DNA from: Syntrophaceae bacterium UBA5619
GTDB lineage: Bacteria > Desulfobacterota > Syntrophia > Syntrophales > UBA5619
NCBI GenBank assembly: GCA_002424545.1
Contig: DIKL01000112.1
Location: forward strand, 7,609-41,278
DNA: 33,670 nucleotides
Direction: 5' to 3'
A program made the translations under genes and the position numbers. Of the stretch, positions 6,693 to 14,236 are shown piece by piece. Under the pieces are notes generated by a model. The model did no database searches. It was not told where the DNA came from and worked only from the letters and a program-made list of their open reading frames with translations. Numbering within the stretch: the first letter of the stretch is position 1; each line of letters starts with the position of its first letter.

Positions 6693-7649
6693 TTATTTCC
6701 CTACGATCTTGAATTCGCGCGCCCGGCGCTGCGCCTCGGCGACCTGCGCGGGGGTCATCCAGACGGTAATGCGGTCCCGCGCCGCTCTGGCCTGTGGTTC
6801 CTCCTGGCTCGCCGCCAGATTGTACCACATCAGGGCTTCCACCTCGTTGCGCTCTACGCCCTGACCTTTTTCATACAGGTTGCCCAAGTTGTATTGGGCC
6901 TGTCGGTTTCCCTGTTTGGCCGCTTGCAGATAATAATCTTTTGCTTTCTCATAGTCCTGCGGCGCCCCTTCCCCTTTTTCGTACATATAGCCGGCATTAT
7001 ACTGGGCCGGCAGATAGCCCTGCCGCGCCGCCTTCCTGAACCAGTTGAGGGCCTCCGGGTAATCCCGCGGGATGCCCTGGCCTTTGTAATAGATCAACCC
7101 GGCCTTGAACTGCGCGACGGCATCCCCCCGCTCGCCCTGGGCTTTGAACTCCTCGAGCGCTTTCGTATAGACATTGCGCGGTTTGAATTCCCGGGCCAGC
7201 CTTTGCGCCTGCGCAATTTGCGAAGGCGCCATTCGGTTGGCCAGGATGTCCATGACTTCCCGCGCCTCCATATCGCCCCGGGCGGCGGCAAAGCTGAACC
7301 ACATCAGCGCCTGAGAACGATCTATCTCGATCACCCCCCGCACTCCCTCGGCATACAGGCTTCCCAGCGTGGTCTGGGCCAATACATGGCCCTGTTCGGC
7401 GGCCTTGTAAATCCATTGAAGCGCCTCCCTGTAATCCTGGGGCACTCCCCGGCCCTGATAATAGAGCGAGCCAAGGTTGAACTGCGCTTCGGCATGGCCC
7501 TGCTCGGCGAGCGGCATCAGTTCGCGGACGGCCGCGACGGCATCGTCCGGCGTATAGTGCGTTATCCCCTTCCCGTAATTGGTCGACGCACAACCCAGAA
7601 ACAGAGCTCCCAGGAAGACCAACAGTATGAATCGGACCAGATGTCTCAT
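6693..7649 (-). CDS. Sel1-repeat lipoprotein with internal duplication
   Basis: A 318-residue lipoprotein: MRHL start, hydrophobic stretch and lipobox LFLGC with C20. The rest is Sel1-type TPR units (AQFNLGSLYYQGRGVPQDY at 55-73, AQYNAGYMYEKGEGAPQDY at 215-233, AQYNLGNLYEKGQGVE at 251-266). The protein is two copies of one module: residues 44-156 and 163-314 each end in an LMW(F/Y) helix followed by MxPxQxAxAQxxAREFK. Sel1 proteins are scaffolds for protein complexes. The ATG at 7649 has GAGGAG eight bases upstream; the frame extends further upstream without a signal peptide, so the shorter start is right. It sits 89 bp after pilQ and may assist the pilus secretin, by position only. Confidence 0.88.
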   Translation of the reverse strand: MRHLVRFILLVFLGALFLGCASTNYGKGITHYTPDDAVAAVRELMPLAEQGHAEAQFNLGSLYYQGRGVPQDYREALQWIYKAAEQGHVLAQTTLGSLYAEGVRGVIEIDRSQALMWFSFAAARGDMEAREVMDILANRMAPSQIAQAQRLAREFKPRNVYTKALEEFKAQGERGDAVAQFKAGLIYYKGQGIPRDYPEALNWFRKAARQGYLPAQYNAGYMYEKGEGAPQDYEKAKDYYLQAAKQGNRQAQYNLGNLYEKGQGVERNEVEALMWYNLAASQEEPQARAARDRITVWMTPAQVAEAQRRAREFKIVGK

Positions 7650-7738
7650 GATGCCTGTCTCCTCGAACGAAAACATTCCGCCACGATGCTCCCGCTTCCA
7701 ATCACCGGCTTGAACCCGAAACGGGCGCAGGGCCGTCC

Positions 7739-9451
7739 TCAAGTCCCCTCCAGGATGCCGGAAACGATCTGCGATTTGACGATATTGGGGGTAATGAAGA
7801 TCAGCACCTCTTCCATTTCCTCGCTCTTCACGTCTGACTTGAAGAGCCATCCGAGCACTGGAACATCCTTGAACCAGGGCACCCCGCTGTTGCCGTCCTG
7901 TGTTTTCTGCTTGGTCAAGCCGGAGATCACGACCGTCTCGCCGTCATCCACGATCAGATTGGTTTCGGTCTGTTTTTTGATGATGAAGGGATTGCCGTCC
8001 ACACTGTGTCCAGCCGCAAAATCCACTTCGTTTTTTTTCACCACGATCTTCATTTTCAATTTTTGTCCGTCGATCACATGGGGAACGATTTCCAGGCGAA
8101 GCGTGGCCTCCTCTTTTTTGATGGACCGGGTCACGGTGCCGCCGCTGGTTTCCGTGGTGGCATACGGGACGATCAGTCCGTTTTCCGTAAAGGCCATCTG
8201 GTTGTCCAGCGTGGTGATCGAGGGACTGGAAAGAATATTCATCTTCCCATCCTTCTGCAGCGCGCTCAACTGGACATCGAGGATATTCCCGCCGATCGTA
8301 CCGAAAAGCAGCCCCAACGACGCCGAAGCCGTTGAACTGATCGTGGTCGCCGGGAAATTGACCCCATATCCCTGGCCGCCGACTCCCGTCATACCGGAGG
8401 TTGGGGTGTACCCCCCGGAAAGGGCCGATCCCGGTGGAACGGTGGAACCACCCGTGCCTCCGGGAGTCACGTACAGACTCTGATTCCCGACGTATCGCCC
8501 GTAAGCGCCTCCCCACTGGATGCCGAGATCGCGAGCCGTATTTTTCGTCGTTTCCACGATATTGGCTTTGATCAGGATCTGGTCGGTCGGTATATCGATT
8601 TTGGCAATCATGTCCATGATCTTCACCATGTCCGATTTGACTGCCGTAATAATCACGCTGTTGGTATCCGCATCGGCGCCGATCCAGCCTTTTTGCTTGC
8701 CTTCCGAATCCACACTCAGCAAGCTTTGGAGAAGGGCAAAAAAATCACCGGCGCCCTCCATTGAAACCTTTTGTACTTTTGTGCCGGCAATGGATGCCGC
8801 TGCCGCGGTATCCTCTTGCAATCCGGAACCACCTGCGACAAGTTCCCTGGAACTGGTCGCGAGAACATCTCCCTTCACGTCAATTTTATTGGTCTTTACC
8901 ATGGTCAGCATACGATATTTCACTTGCACGACGCGCGTGATCAGCGGTTCCGTGTCTATTTGTGTCTCTTTGATGGCTGCTTCCTTTTCCGCCTTGGCGG
9001 CTTCCTTCTGCGCTTTTTTCAGTTTCTGATAATTCTCCTGAGTCATCACCATGACGATGCCGTCTTTTTGTATCTTGGACAATCCTTTGATTCCGAGGAT
9101 CGTGTCGAGCGCCTGATCCCAGGGCACATCCTTGATGTGCAGGCTGAGCGTCCCCTTCACGTCGTCGCCGGAAGCGATGCTCACGTTTCCCACTTCGGAC
9201 AGGAGACGGAATACGGCCTTGATATCGGCATCCTGGACATCGAGCGAGATCCGGGAAGCGGGCGTCGCCGTCTTTTCAGCGCGTGGCAGTGTCCGTTCCG
9301 CCGAAGCGGCGCGCGTCGCCCGGAGCGGCTCGACCGTCAGCGGCTTTTCGCGCGGAGGCGCCGCGCGATTTGCCGACCAGGCCGGCGGAAGGGCGGTCAT
9401 CATGATCGCCGCGAGAAATACAAGCCATGCCCACCGTATTGACCGTTTCAT
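7739..9451 (-). CDS. pilQ: Type IV pilus secretin PilQ
   Basis: A 570-residue secretin with a Sec signal peptide (MKRSIRWAWLVFL, cleavage after PAWSA near 27). An STN/N0 domain follows (about 78-150, SLDVQDADIKAVFRLLSEV), then a Lys/Glu-rich segment, one secretin N-domain (DTNSVIITA), and the beta-barrel secretin domain with VDDGETVVISGL and VPVLGWLFK near the C-terminus. It forms the outer-membrane pore for the pilus. It lacks the N-terminal AMIN domains of many PilQ proteins, so it is a short form. The ATG at 9451 is preceded by AGAGGG. As sequenced, the reading frame upstream stays open into pilP, but the internal signal peptide and ribosome site mark this as a separate start. Confidence 0.93.
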   Translation of the reverse strand: MKRSIRWAWLVFLAAIMMTALPPAWSANRAAPPREKPLTVEPLRATRAASAERTLPRAEKTATPASRISLDVQDADIKAVFRLLSEVGNVSIASGDDVKGTLSLHIKDVPWDQALDTILGIKGLSKIQKDGIVMVMTQENYQKLKKAQKEAAKAEKEAAIKETQIDTEPLITRVVQVKYRMLTMVKTNKIDVKGDVLATSSRELVAGGSGLQEDTAAAASIAGTKVQKVSMEGAGDFFALLQSLLSVDSEGKQKGWIGADADTNSVIITAVKSDMVKIMDMIAKIDIPTDQILIKANIVETTKNTARDLGIQWGGAYGRYVGNQSLYVTPGGTGGSTVPPGSALSGGYTPTSGMTGVGGQGYGVNFPATTISSTASASLGLLFGTIGGNILDVQLSALQKDGKMNILSSPSITTLDNQMAFTENGLIVPYATTETSGGTVTRSIKKEEATLRLEIVPHVIDGQKLKMKIVVKKNEVDFAAGHSVDGNPFIIKKQTETNLIVDDGETVVISGLTKQKTQDGNSGVPWFKDVPVLGWLFKSDVKSEEMEEVLIFITPNIVKSQIVSGILEGT

Positions 9452-9462
9452 GGTTTTCCCTC

Positions 9463-10018
9463 TTATGGTTCCGAACGAAGCAACAGCGGAATCCGTTTCA
9501 TTTGTTTCTTTTTTCCGATTGTCCTGGGTTGCGACCCGCTCTTCCACCACCACCCGGTCGGCAAGGATCTCCACGACCCGGCCATCGTTCGGGCCGATGT
9601 AGGTTCCCACCGAGAGGGGATAGAATTTTTTCGTGGTCCGCTCCTCGACGATCGCCTTGCGTCGGCTGTCATCCCCGGCGATGCCGACGAGGCGGAACTG
9701 AGCAATCTCCGCCTGCTGGAGCGGCGAGATGGGGCGCCCCTTCACCGCCGTCTTTTTTTTCTGTTCCTGCTGCTTCCTCAACAGTGCCTGATCCGTCTCC
9801 AGGAAAGGTTTGAACGGATCCGTTTTCAGGGGAGGCCTGTAAAAGTCATCCGCAGGCTGAGCCGGGGCCGGCGCGGGAACGGTCGCCGCCGGTTCGACCG
9901 AAGCGGGATACACCGTCGGGGCCGGAGCCGCCGGAGCCCCGGCGAAGGCCGGCCCGCCGGAAAAAAGAAGAATCAGCGCGCCGGCCCGCAGGGCTGTGAG
10001 AAAATGCCGTTTGATCAT
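9463..10018 (-). CDS. pilP: Type IV pilus assembly protein PilP, with an apparent 1-base frameshift near its 3' end
   Basis: An exported protein (MIKRHFLTALRAG, cleavage near PAFAG) with a Pro/Ala linker, then FYRPPLKTDPFKPF and the PilP beta domain with FRLVGIAG, KFYPLSVGTYIGPNDGRV and VVVEERV. PilP links the inner-membrane PilNO complex to PilQ. It has no lipobox cysteine, unlike many PilP proteins. The expected C-terminus (KQMKRIPLLLRSEP and a TAA at 9463-9465, just before the pilQ ribosome site) lies in the +1 frame. The open frame instead runs on into pilQ. The shift falls at a run of six A (minus strand, 9509-9514), where loss of one A restores the normal end. It may be a sequencing error, a true fusion or slippage. 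The start overlaps the pilO stop as ATGA. Confidence 0.85.
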
Positions 10019-10683
10019 GGCTTCTTTTTTTCCGCAAACATGTATGTTTTCATGACGCAGGACGTCTTGAGGGTTCGTCCCCGCCCCTTCGCATCCGCGG
10101 CCGGAGCCACCATCTCGATCCGCTCGATGTTGATGATTCGGGGCAGCCGACCCACCTGATCGAAAAACGAAAGCGTGTTGTGGAAACCCGCGGAAATCTG
10201 CACGTTCACCGGGATCTCGTCGTAAAATTTCTCCGGCCCGGCAGGCTTCGGCGGTTTAACCGTTGTCTTCGCATCGGCCGGCTTCGGAAGGGCCGCCGGT
10301 GCGGCTTCCGGGGGTTTCTTCTCCGGGGGCTTCGGTTCGAAGAGCAGAAAATCCACGCCAAATTTTTTGCCGGCCAGGGCCACGGCATCGAGGAGCGCCG
10401 GAATCTCCCGCTGATCGGGGAGCTTCAGCAGGGCGGTCTTGAAGGATTCTTTCAGGGAATCGATCTCGCGGGCATACCGGCCGGTCTGGGCCGCGACCTT
10501 TTCCTTTTCCACAACCTGTTGGCGGAGTTCCGTCAGCTTGGCGTCGAGCGCGATGCGCTTTTCAAGAATGCCCTGGAAGAAGAACATGTAATAGAAATAA
10601 CCGAGAAGGGAACAGATCCCGAGTACGATCAGCATCCTCATCTTGGGGGAAAGGTTCTTGAGATCCTCTACGGTGATGGGCAT
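10015..10683 (-). CDS. pilO: Type IV pilus inner-membrane platform protein PilO
   Basis: A 222-residue protein: short cytoplasmic N-terminus (MPITVEDLKNLSPKMR), one transmembrane helix (about 17-38), a coiled coil (about 40-80, LTELRQQVVEKEK) and a C-terminal ferredoxin-like domain with the family pattern VNVQISAGFHNTLSFFDQVGRLPRI (about 163-187). It pairs with PilN in the periplasm and binds PilP. An unusual Pro/Lys/Ala insert (about 115-150) lies before the last domain. It starts four bases after pilN ends and overlaps pilP by four bases, so it is tightly coupled. Confidence 0.93.
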   Translation of the reverse strand: MPITVEDLKNLSPKMRMLIVLGICSLLGYFYYMFFFQGILEKRIALDAKLTELRQQVVEKEKVAAQTGRYAREIDSLKESFKTALLKLPDQREIPALLDAVALAGKKFGVDFLLFEPKPPEKKPPEAAPAALPKPADAKTTVKPPKPAGPEKFYDEIPVNVQISAGFHNTLSFFDQVGRLPRIINIERIEMVAPAADAKGRGRTLKTSCVMKTYMFAEKKKP

Positions 10684-10687
10684 CGGT

Positions 10688-11242
10688 TCACATTCCCCTT
10701 TGGATGCCGCAGTTCAGGATGAACTGCTGCAGCTTGACGCCGGAAACCTCTTGCTCCCGGGAAACCCCGAGATCGACGGACCGGACGAAGCCGATCTTTT
10801 CCAGGCGCTTCATGAAACCGGCCAACGCGAGGCTGTCCCGGGCCATCCCCTCAATGCGGAGCTCTTTCCCGTTTTCCGACTCCAGGATTTTTTCCAGCCA
10901 CATGTCCCGCGCCGGAACGAGCCGGCCGATCTCCTCCAGCATGCGGACGGGGAAAAGCCGGTCTCCCTCAAAGGACTTGATCAGGACCAGCTTCTGTTCC
11001 AGCTCCCTTTTATCCCGCTTGAAAGCCTCCACTTCACCGACCTTCTTGTTCAAAACGATCAATCTGGCGTCCGCCTCCCGGATCTCCGTCTCGAGACCGC
11101 CGATGCTCCTGATGAAATAGAGGTGCACGGCGAAGATCACCAGAAGAAACAACATCAGGACACCGGCAAACATGGCGAACTGGCGCCGCAGATTTTCTTT
11201 TTCTGTCTTTTCCCGGTACGGAAGCAGATTGATTTTGATCAT
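10688..11242 (-). CDS. pilN: Type IV pilus inner-membrane platform protein PilN
   Basis: A 184-residue protein with the hallmark N-terminal INLLPYRE (4-11), which binds the cleft of PilM. One transmembrane helix (about 24-48), a coiled coil (about 50-85) and a C-terminal ferredoxin-like domain follow. PilN forms heterodimers with PilO and connects cytoplasmic PilM to the periplasmic part of the machine. The start overlaps the pilM stop (ATGA), the usual coupling for this pair. Confidence 0.94.
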   Translation of the reverse strand: MIKINLLPYREKTEKENLRRQFAMFAGVLMLFLLVIFAVHLYFIRSIGGLETEIREADARLIVLNKKVGEVEAFKRDKRELEQKLVLIKSFEGDRLFPVRMLEEIGRLVPARDMWLEKILESENGKELRIEGMARDSLALAGFMKRLEKIGFVRSVDLGVSREQEVSGVKLQQFILNCGIQRGM

Positions 11243-12342
11243 TGGTCGCCTATCTTCCGCAAAGCCAACCCCACGGCGATGGCGGCAATCGGACCGATCT
11301 GCTCCGCCGCCTCCTGATCCAGAATCTTGTTGTCGAATTTGATCTTCTTGAACGGATCGACGATCTCCGTTTCGAGCCCCATCCGGTGACTCAAATCGTC
11401 AACCAACCCGTGAATCAGGCTCCCGCCGCCGGACAGGAAAATTTTACGGATGGTTTCGGCGCCGAAGGTGGAACGGAAATAATCGACCGACCGTTCGATC
11501 TCGGAGCAGACCGGATCCGTGTAGGCTATGAGACCCTCCCGGAAGGCCGCCCTGGCTTTCTCGTCGTTCACGATCCCTTCGATCTTGGCCTTTTCCGCCT
11601 CCTGAAAAGAGACGCCGAGATTGTCGGCAATCGCCTCGGTGACGGAGTTGCCGGCCAGCGCGAAATTCCGCGTGAAAATCGAAACCCCGTTCTTGATCAC
11701 GTTCAGGTTGGTGATGGCCGCGCCGATGTTGATCAGAAGGATCACCTCGTTCTCGTCGAAATCGTAATTTTCCTCATACATGGTTTCCAGCGCATACGAA
11801 TCGACGTCCATGATCTCCGGGATCAGACCCGCTGCCTCGATCGCATCGGTATAACCCTCGATGATCTCTTTCTTGGCCGCAACGATGAGGACTTCCATCT
11901 GGTTCGGGTTGTACGGATGTTGCCCGAGGATCTGAAAATCGTAGTTGACTTCGGCCATATCGTCGAAGGGAAGATACTTCCCCGCTTCATCCTGAAGGAG
12001 GGCATGAAGCTCTTTCCAATTCATCTGCGCGAAGGCCTCTTTTTTCGCGACCATGCCGTTCCCGGAGATCGAGGCGACTATTTTCTTGCGCTTGCAACGG
12101 GACTGCCTGAAGAGTTCCTTGATGGCTGCGGTCAGGGCATCCGGCTCCGCGACAACGCCGTCGACGATAACACCCTTGGCGAGGGGAATCCGCGAAAAAA
12201 GGCTGAGGACACGGCCATTGGGGTGATCCTGAATCTCCGCGAGCTTGATGCAACTGGAGCCGATGTCCAGCCCGGCCAATTGCTTCCCGCCGGACATCAA
12301 GTCCTTGATGTCGAACATGAACAAGTTCTTGATGCTGAACAT
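11239..12342 (-). CDS. pilM: Type IV pilus assembly ATPase-fold protein PilM
   Basis: A 367-residue actin-like cytoplasmic protein. The phosphate-1 loop GLDIGSSCIKLAEI (about 24-37), the NxNVIKNG strand region and the C-terminal FLSGGGSLIHGL adenosine motif are typical of PilM/FtsA folds. It recruits PilN through its INLLP tail and stabilises the pilus base. I chose ATG 12342, with a weak GGTGA upstream; a second in-frame ATG at 12318 would remove eight residues, and both keep the whole fold. An open frame extends to 12888 but has no family sequence. It lies 59 bp after ftsB. Confidence 0.93.
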   Translation of the reverse strand: MFSIKNLFMFDIKDLMSGGKQLAGLDIGSSCIKLAEIQDHPNGRVLSLFSRIPLAKGVIVDGVVAEPDALTAAIKELFRQSRCKRKKIVASISGNGMVAKKEAFAQMNWKELHALLQDEAGKYLPFDDMAEVNYDFQILGQHPYNPNQMEVLIVAAKKEIIEGYTDAIEAAGLIPEIMDVDSYALETMYEENYDFDENEVILLINIGAAITNLNVIKNGVSIFTRNFALAGNSVTEAIADNLGVSFQEAEKAKIEGIVNDEKARAAFREGLIAYTDPVCSEIERSVDYFRSTFGAETIRKIFLSGGGSLIHGLVDDLSHRMGLETEIVDPFKKIKFDNKILDQEAAEQIGPIAAIAVGLALRKIGDQ

Positions 12343-12401
12343 TCGGTCACCGTCTTGAGATCTGAAGATATGGATCCGCCCCCGCGGCGAAAGCGAAAAC
12401 C

Positions 12402-12668
12402 CTATTCCGGCGCGCGGTAAACCAGATCCCCCTTTTTCACCATGCCCAGCTCGCTTCTCGCAACCATCTCGACATAGGACAGGTTGTCGCGCAGAAGCGT
12501 GATGTTTTTTTTCAGCGCGATGTTTTCGAGGGTCATCACATGATTGATTCTCTTGAGGTCCGTCATTTTTTGATTCAGCCGGTAATTGTCGATGAGCCCT
12601 CTGTCCCCGAATACAATCAGGGCCATCATGAACAAGACAAAAGCGATGATATACCGGCCAATCTTCAT
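12402..12668 (-). CDS. ftsB: FtsB/DivIC-family cell-division protein
   Basis: An 88-residue single-pass protein: a transmembrane helix at about 5-21, then a coiled coil (about 27-65, NQKMTDLKRINHVM, ENIALKKNI) and the FtsB-type end ARSELGMVKKGDLVYR. FtsB joins FtsL and FtsQ at the septum and helps turn on septal cell-wall synthesis. The size and order fit the family. It begins the minus-strand run into pilM. Another member of the septum-formation initiator family is possible, but a division role is the best reading. Confidence 0.88.
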   Translation of the reverse strand: MKIGRYIIAFVLFMMALIVFGDRGLIDNYRLNQKMTDLKRINHVMTLENIALKKNITLLRDNLSYVEMVARSELGMVKKGDLVYRAPE

Positions 12669-12722
12669 GTCGATACCCGAACGAACGGACCCTATCGCCG
12701 ATCGAAGCTGAAATGCAGCGGG

Positions 12723-12751
12723 GATATATACAAGAAACCAGTGTTATGCAA
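12723..12751 (-). promoter_or_regulatory. Candidate promoter for ftsB-pilMNOPQ
   Basis: On the minus strand, TTGCAT (12746-12751) and TATATC (12723-12728) are spaced by 17 bp. The -10 lies in an AT-rich patch (TATATATC), unusual for this GC-rich region, about 55 bp upstream of the ftsB ATG. Confidence 0.4.
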
Positions 12752-12917
12752 GGCGAAAAATACCCGCACGACCTGCGATTCCCCGGCTGAGGACTGCAAT
12801 AACCCTTTTTATTTATCCGACTGGCGGCCCAGATCGTTCTGCCGGTCGGCATTACCGCCGGAATCTCCCCCCCGTGATGGTTCACCACTTCTACGCAGTA
12901 TGACGAGGCCGTGTGTC

Positions 12918-13487
12918 TTATCTGGCGCCGGGTTCACCGGTGACCGGCCCCATGCCGTGATACCTGCCGGGACCGCCACCGGGTCTGCTCTTTCCACCGG
13001 GTCCGCCGCCGTGTCGACCGGGCTTATCCCAACCGCCATGTCCGCCGGGACGCCCCCCGCCGCCGTGTCCGCCGGGCTTACCCCAACCGCCATGACGCCA
13101 AGGTCTGCCGCCCTGGTGATTCCAGGGACGACCGCCCCACCTGTGATCTCTGTAACGATTTCTCCAATCATGGGGCACTCTTCCATGCCAAGATGGAACA
13201 CCGCGATAATAACCCCATCCGCGGTCATAGTACTTCGAACGATACCAATGACCATTCCAAGGTCTCCACCACCACCCCCCCCGGTAAAACATTTCTTCCT
13301 GAACATCGGGAACGGCATAAACATCCATGCCGGGCAACATAACCACATTCGGCGGCGCAACAAATGGAATCGGGGGAGGCAGCGGCGGAACAGGAATCTG
13401 CACTTGAATATTGACCTGTGCCGTCGACAGGACCGGAAATACGATCAGTCCCGCCAGAAGAACGGTTCCAAAGAATAATTTCTTCAT
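12918..13487 (-). CDS. Small exported Gly/His/Trp/Pro-rich protein
   Basis: A 189-residue protein with a clean Sec signal peptide (MKKLFFGTVLLAGLIVFPVL, cleavage near STAQ). It then has a Pro-rich stretch (30-50), a segment starting VYAVPDVQEEMFYRGGWWW with repeated aromatic-Arg units (YRSKYYDRGWGYYRG, 83-97), and a long Gly/His/Arg/Pro/Trp tail built from imperfect GGRPWRHGGW / GGRPGGHGGW repeats (118-175). The YxRxWxYY-type segment occurs in unrelated small exported proteins of proteobacteria. The tail could bind metals or sugars; no function is known to me. AGGAGG sits eight bases before the ATG. It diverges from the plus-strand surface cluster. Confidence 0.75.
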   Translation of the reverse strand: MKKLFFGTVLLAGLIVFPVLSTAQVNIQVQIPVPPLPPPIPFVAPPNVVMLPGMDVYAVPDVQEEMFYRGGWWWRPWNGHWYRSKYYDRGWGYYRGVPSWHGRVPHDWRNRYRDHRWGGRPWNHQGGRPWRHGGWGKPGGHGGGGRPGGHGGWDKPGRHGGGPGGKSRPGGGPGRYHGMGPVTGEPGAR

Positions 13488-13686
13488 CTTCTTATCCTCC
13501 TTTGGGTTTGGGTGGCAGAGGTTGGATGAAAACCAACGATCGATAAAATCGTCCCCATGTGTCGGGTAGCACGGACCATGGAAACTCCGATCCCTTTTCG
13601 AGACTCGAGGTTTATGACCGGTGCCGCCATACTTCGCCTCGCTGGAAAAGCCGTTCTTAGAAGGATAACACCTGGAGTTGGTTTAG

Positions 13687-13715
13687 AGTTTGCTTCGGTT
13701 TTTTCGGTTTGTCAA
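13687..13715 (-). promoter_or_regulatory. Candidate promoter for the exported Gly/His-rich protein
   Basis: A perfect TTGACA on the minus strand (13710-13715) with CAAACT at spacing 17 (13687-13692). The -10 is weak. It is about 200 bp upstream of the gene at 13487, so a long leader would follow. Confidence 0.3.
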
Positions 13716-13728
13716 TGATTTTATCGTT

Positions 13729-13753
13729 CTGTAAAGTTTTGCTGTAAAGTTTT
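13729..13753 (+). repeat. Tandem direct repeat just upstream of the -35 box
   Basis: CTGTAAAGTTTT occurs twice (13729-13740 and 13742-13753), 13 bp apart, and ends two bases before the TTGACA at 13756. The position and spacing suggest an activator or repressor site for the plus-strand cluster. Apart from the two promoters and these repeats I see nothing firm in 13488-13903; the stretch is AT-richer than its surroundings. Confidence 0.5.
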
Positions 13754-13755
13754 TC

Positions 13756-13784
13756 TTGACAGGGATTTTGCTTCCCTTTATCGT
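13756..13784 (+). promoter_or_regulatory. Sigma-70-type promoter of the surface cluster
   Basis: TTGACA (13756-13761), a 17-bp spacer and TATCGT (13779-13784): a perfect -35 and a 4/6 -10. It lies about 120 bp before the first gene of the cluster. Confidence 0.65.
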
Positions 13785-13903
13785 TTTTTCAAATGCATTG
13801 ACTGCCCGTCGATAGGGACCCCCATATGCATCGGGACACGCAGAATCGAAGATATCCGCTCTTTCCGGGTGGTATGCAAAAATCAGAAAATGGAGGCTTC
13901 CGT

Positions 13904-14092
13904 ATGAAAAAGATTCTCACTGTCCTAATGTTCGGGGTTTCTGTTGCATCCTTGATATCGGGTTGTTACGTCTACACGCGGGAGCCTCTGCCGCCGCCGG
14001 CCATCGTCATCATGCCCGAGGGCGGGCCTCCTCCGCCCCATTATCCTCCCCCAGCACCTCCACCTTCCGGGGCAGTGGGTCCGGTGAGATAG
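13904..14092 (+). CDS. Short Pro-rich lipoprotein
   Basis: A 62-residue lipoprotein. The signal peptide MKKILTVLMFGVSVASLI ends in the lipobox ISGC with C21. The mature part is only about 40 residues, nearly half proline (EPLPPP, PPPPHYPPPAPPP), and probably extended. I chose the ATG at 13904 because GGAGG lies seven bases before it and it begins the signal peptide; the frame is open back to 13826 without such features. After its Cys it shares the pattern CYxxxxxEPLPxP with the lipoprotein at 15519, which suggests a common origin or a common partner. It is the first gene of the plus-strand block. Confidence 0.7.
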   Translation: MKKILTVLMFGVSVASLISGCYVYTREPLPPPAIVIMPEGGPPPPHYPPPAPPPSGAVGPVR

Positions 14093-14118
14093 CCATTTAA
14101 TTTCAGCGTTTCAGGCGC

Positions 14119-14148
14119 ACCGGCCTCCCCTCCCGTTTGGAGGCCGGT
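14119..14148 (+). other. 10-bp GC-rich stem-loop between cluster genes
   Basis: ACCGGCCTCC (14119-14128) and GGAGGCCGGT (14139-14148) are perfect complements around a 10-base loop. No T tract follows, so full termination is unlikely. It may cap the 3' end of the first message or reduce read-through into the LPP20 genes. Confidence 0.5.
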
Positions 14149-14236
14149 TCGCCCCTCGCCGGCCGTGACAGGGATGAACGGCAACTTGTCCACGACCGGA
14201 AAAGGCTTCGAAAAACCTTAAAAGCGTAACCATAAG

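Noticed and set aside
6651..8483. Plus-strand open frame of 610 codons opposite the Sel1 lipoprotein and pilQ
   Set aside because: It covers parts of two real genes and the gap between them; no recognisable protein sequence.
9508..9514. AAAAAAG as a programmed -1 frameshift site between pilP and pilQ
   Set aside because: The heptamer is not in the required phase with the pilP frame, and the shift needed is +1, not -1. An indel explains it better.
12809..13363. Alternate minus-strand frame of 184 codons overlapping the Gly/His-rich gene
   Set aside because: It lacks a ribosome site and a proper signal peptide; its repeats are the same DNA repeats read in another frame.
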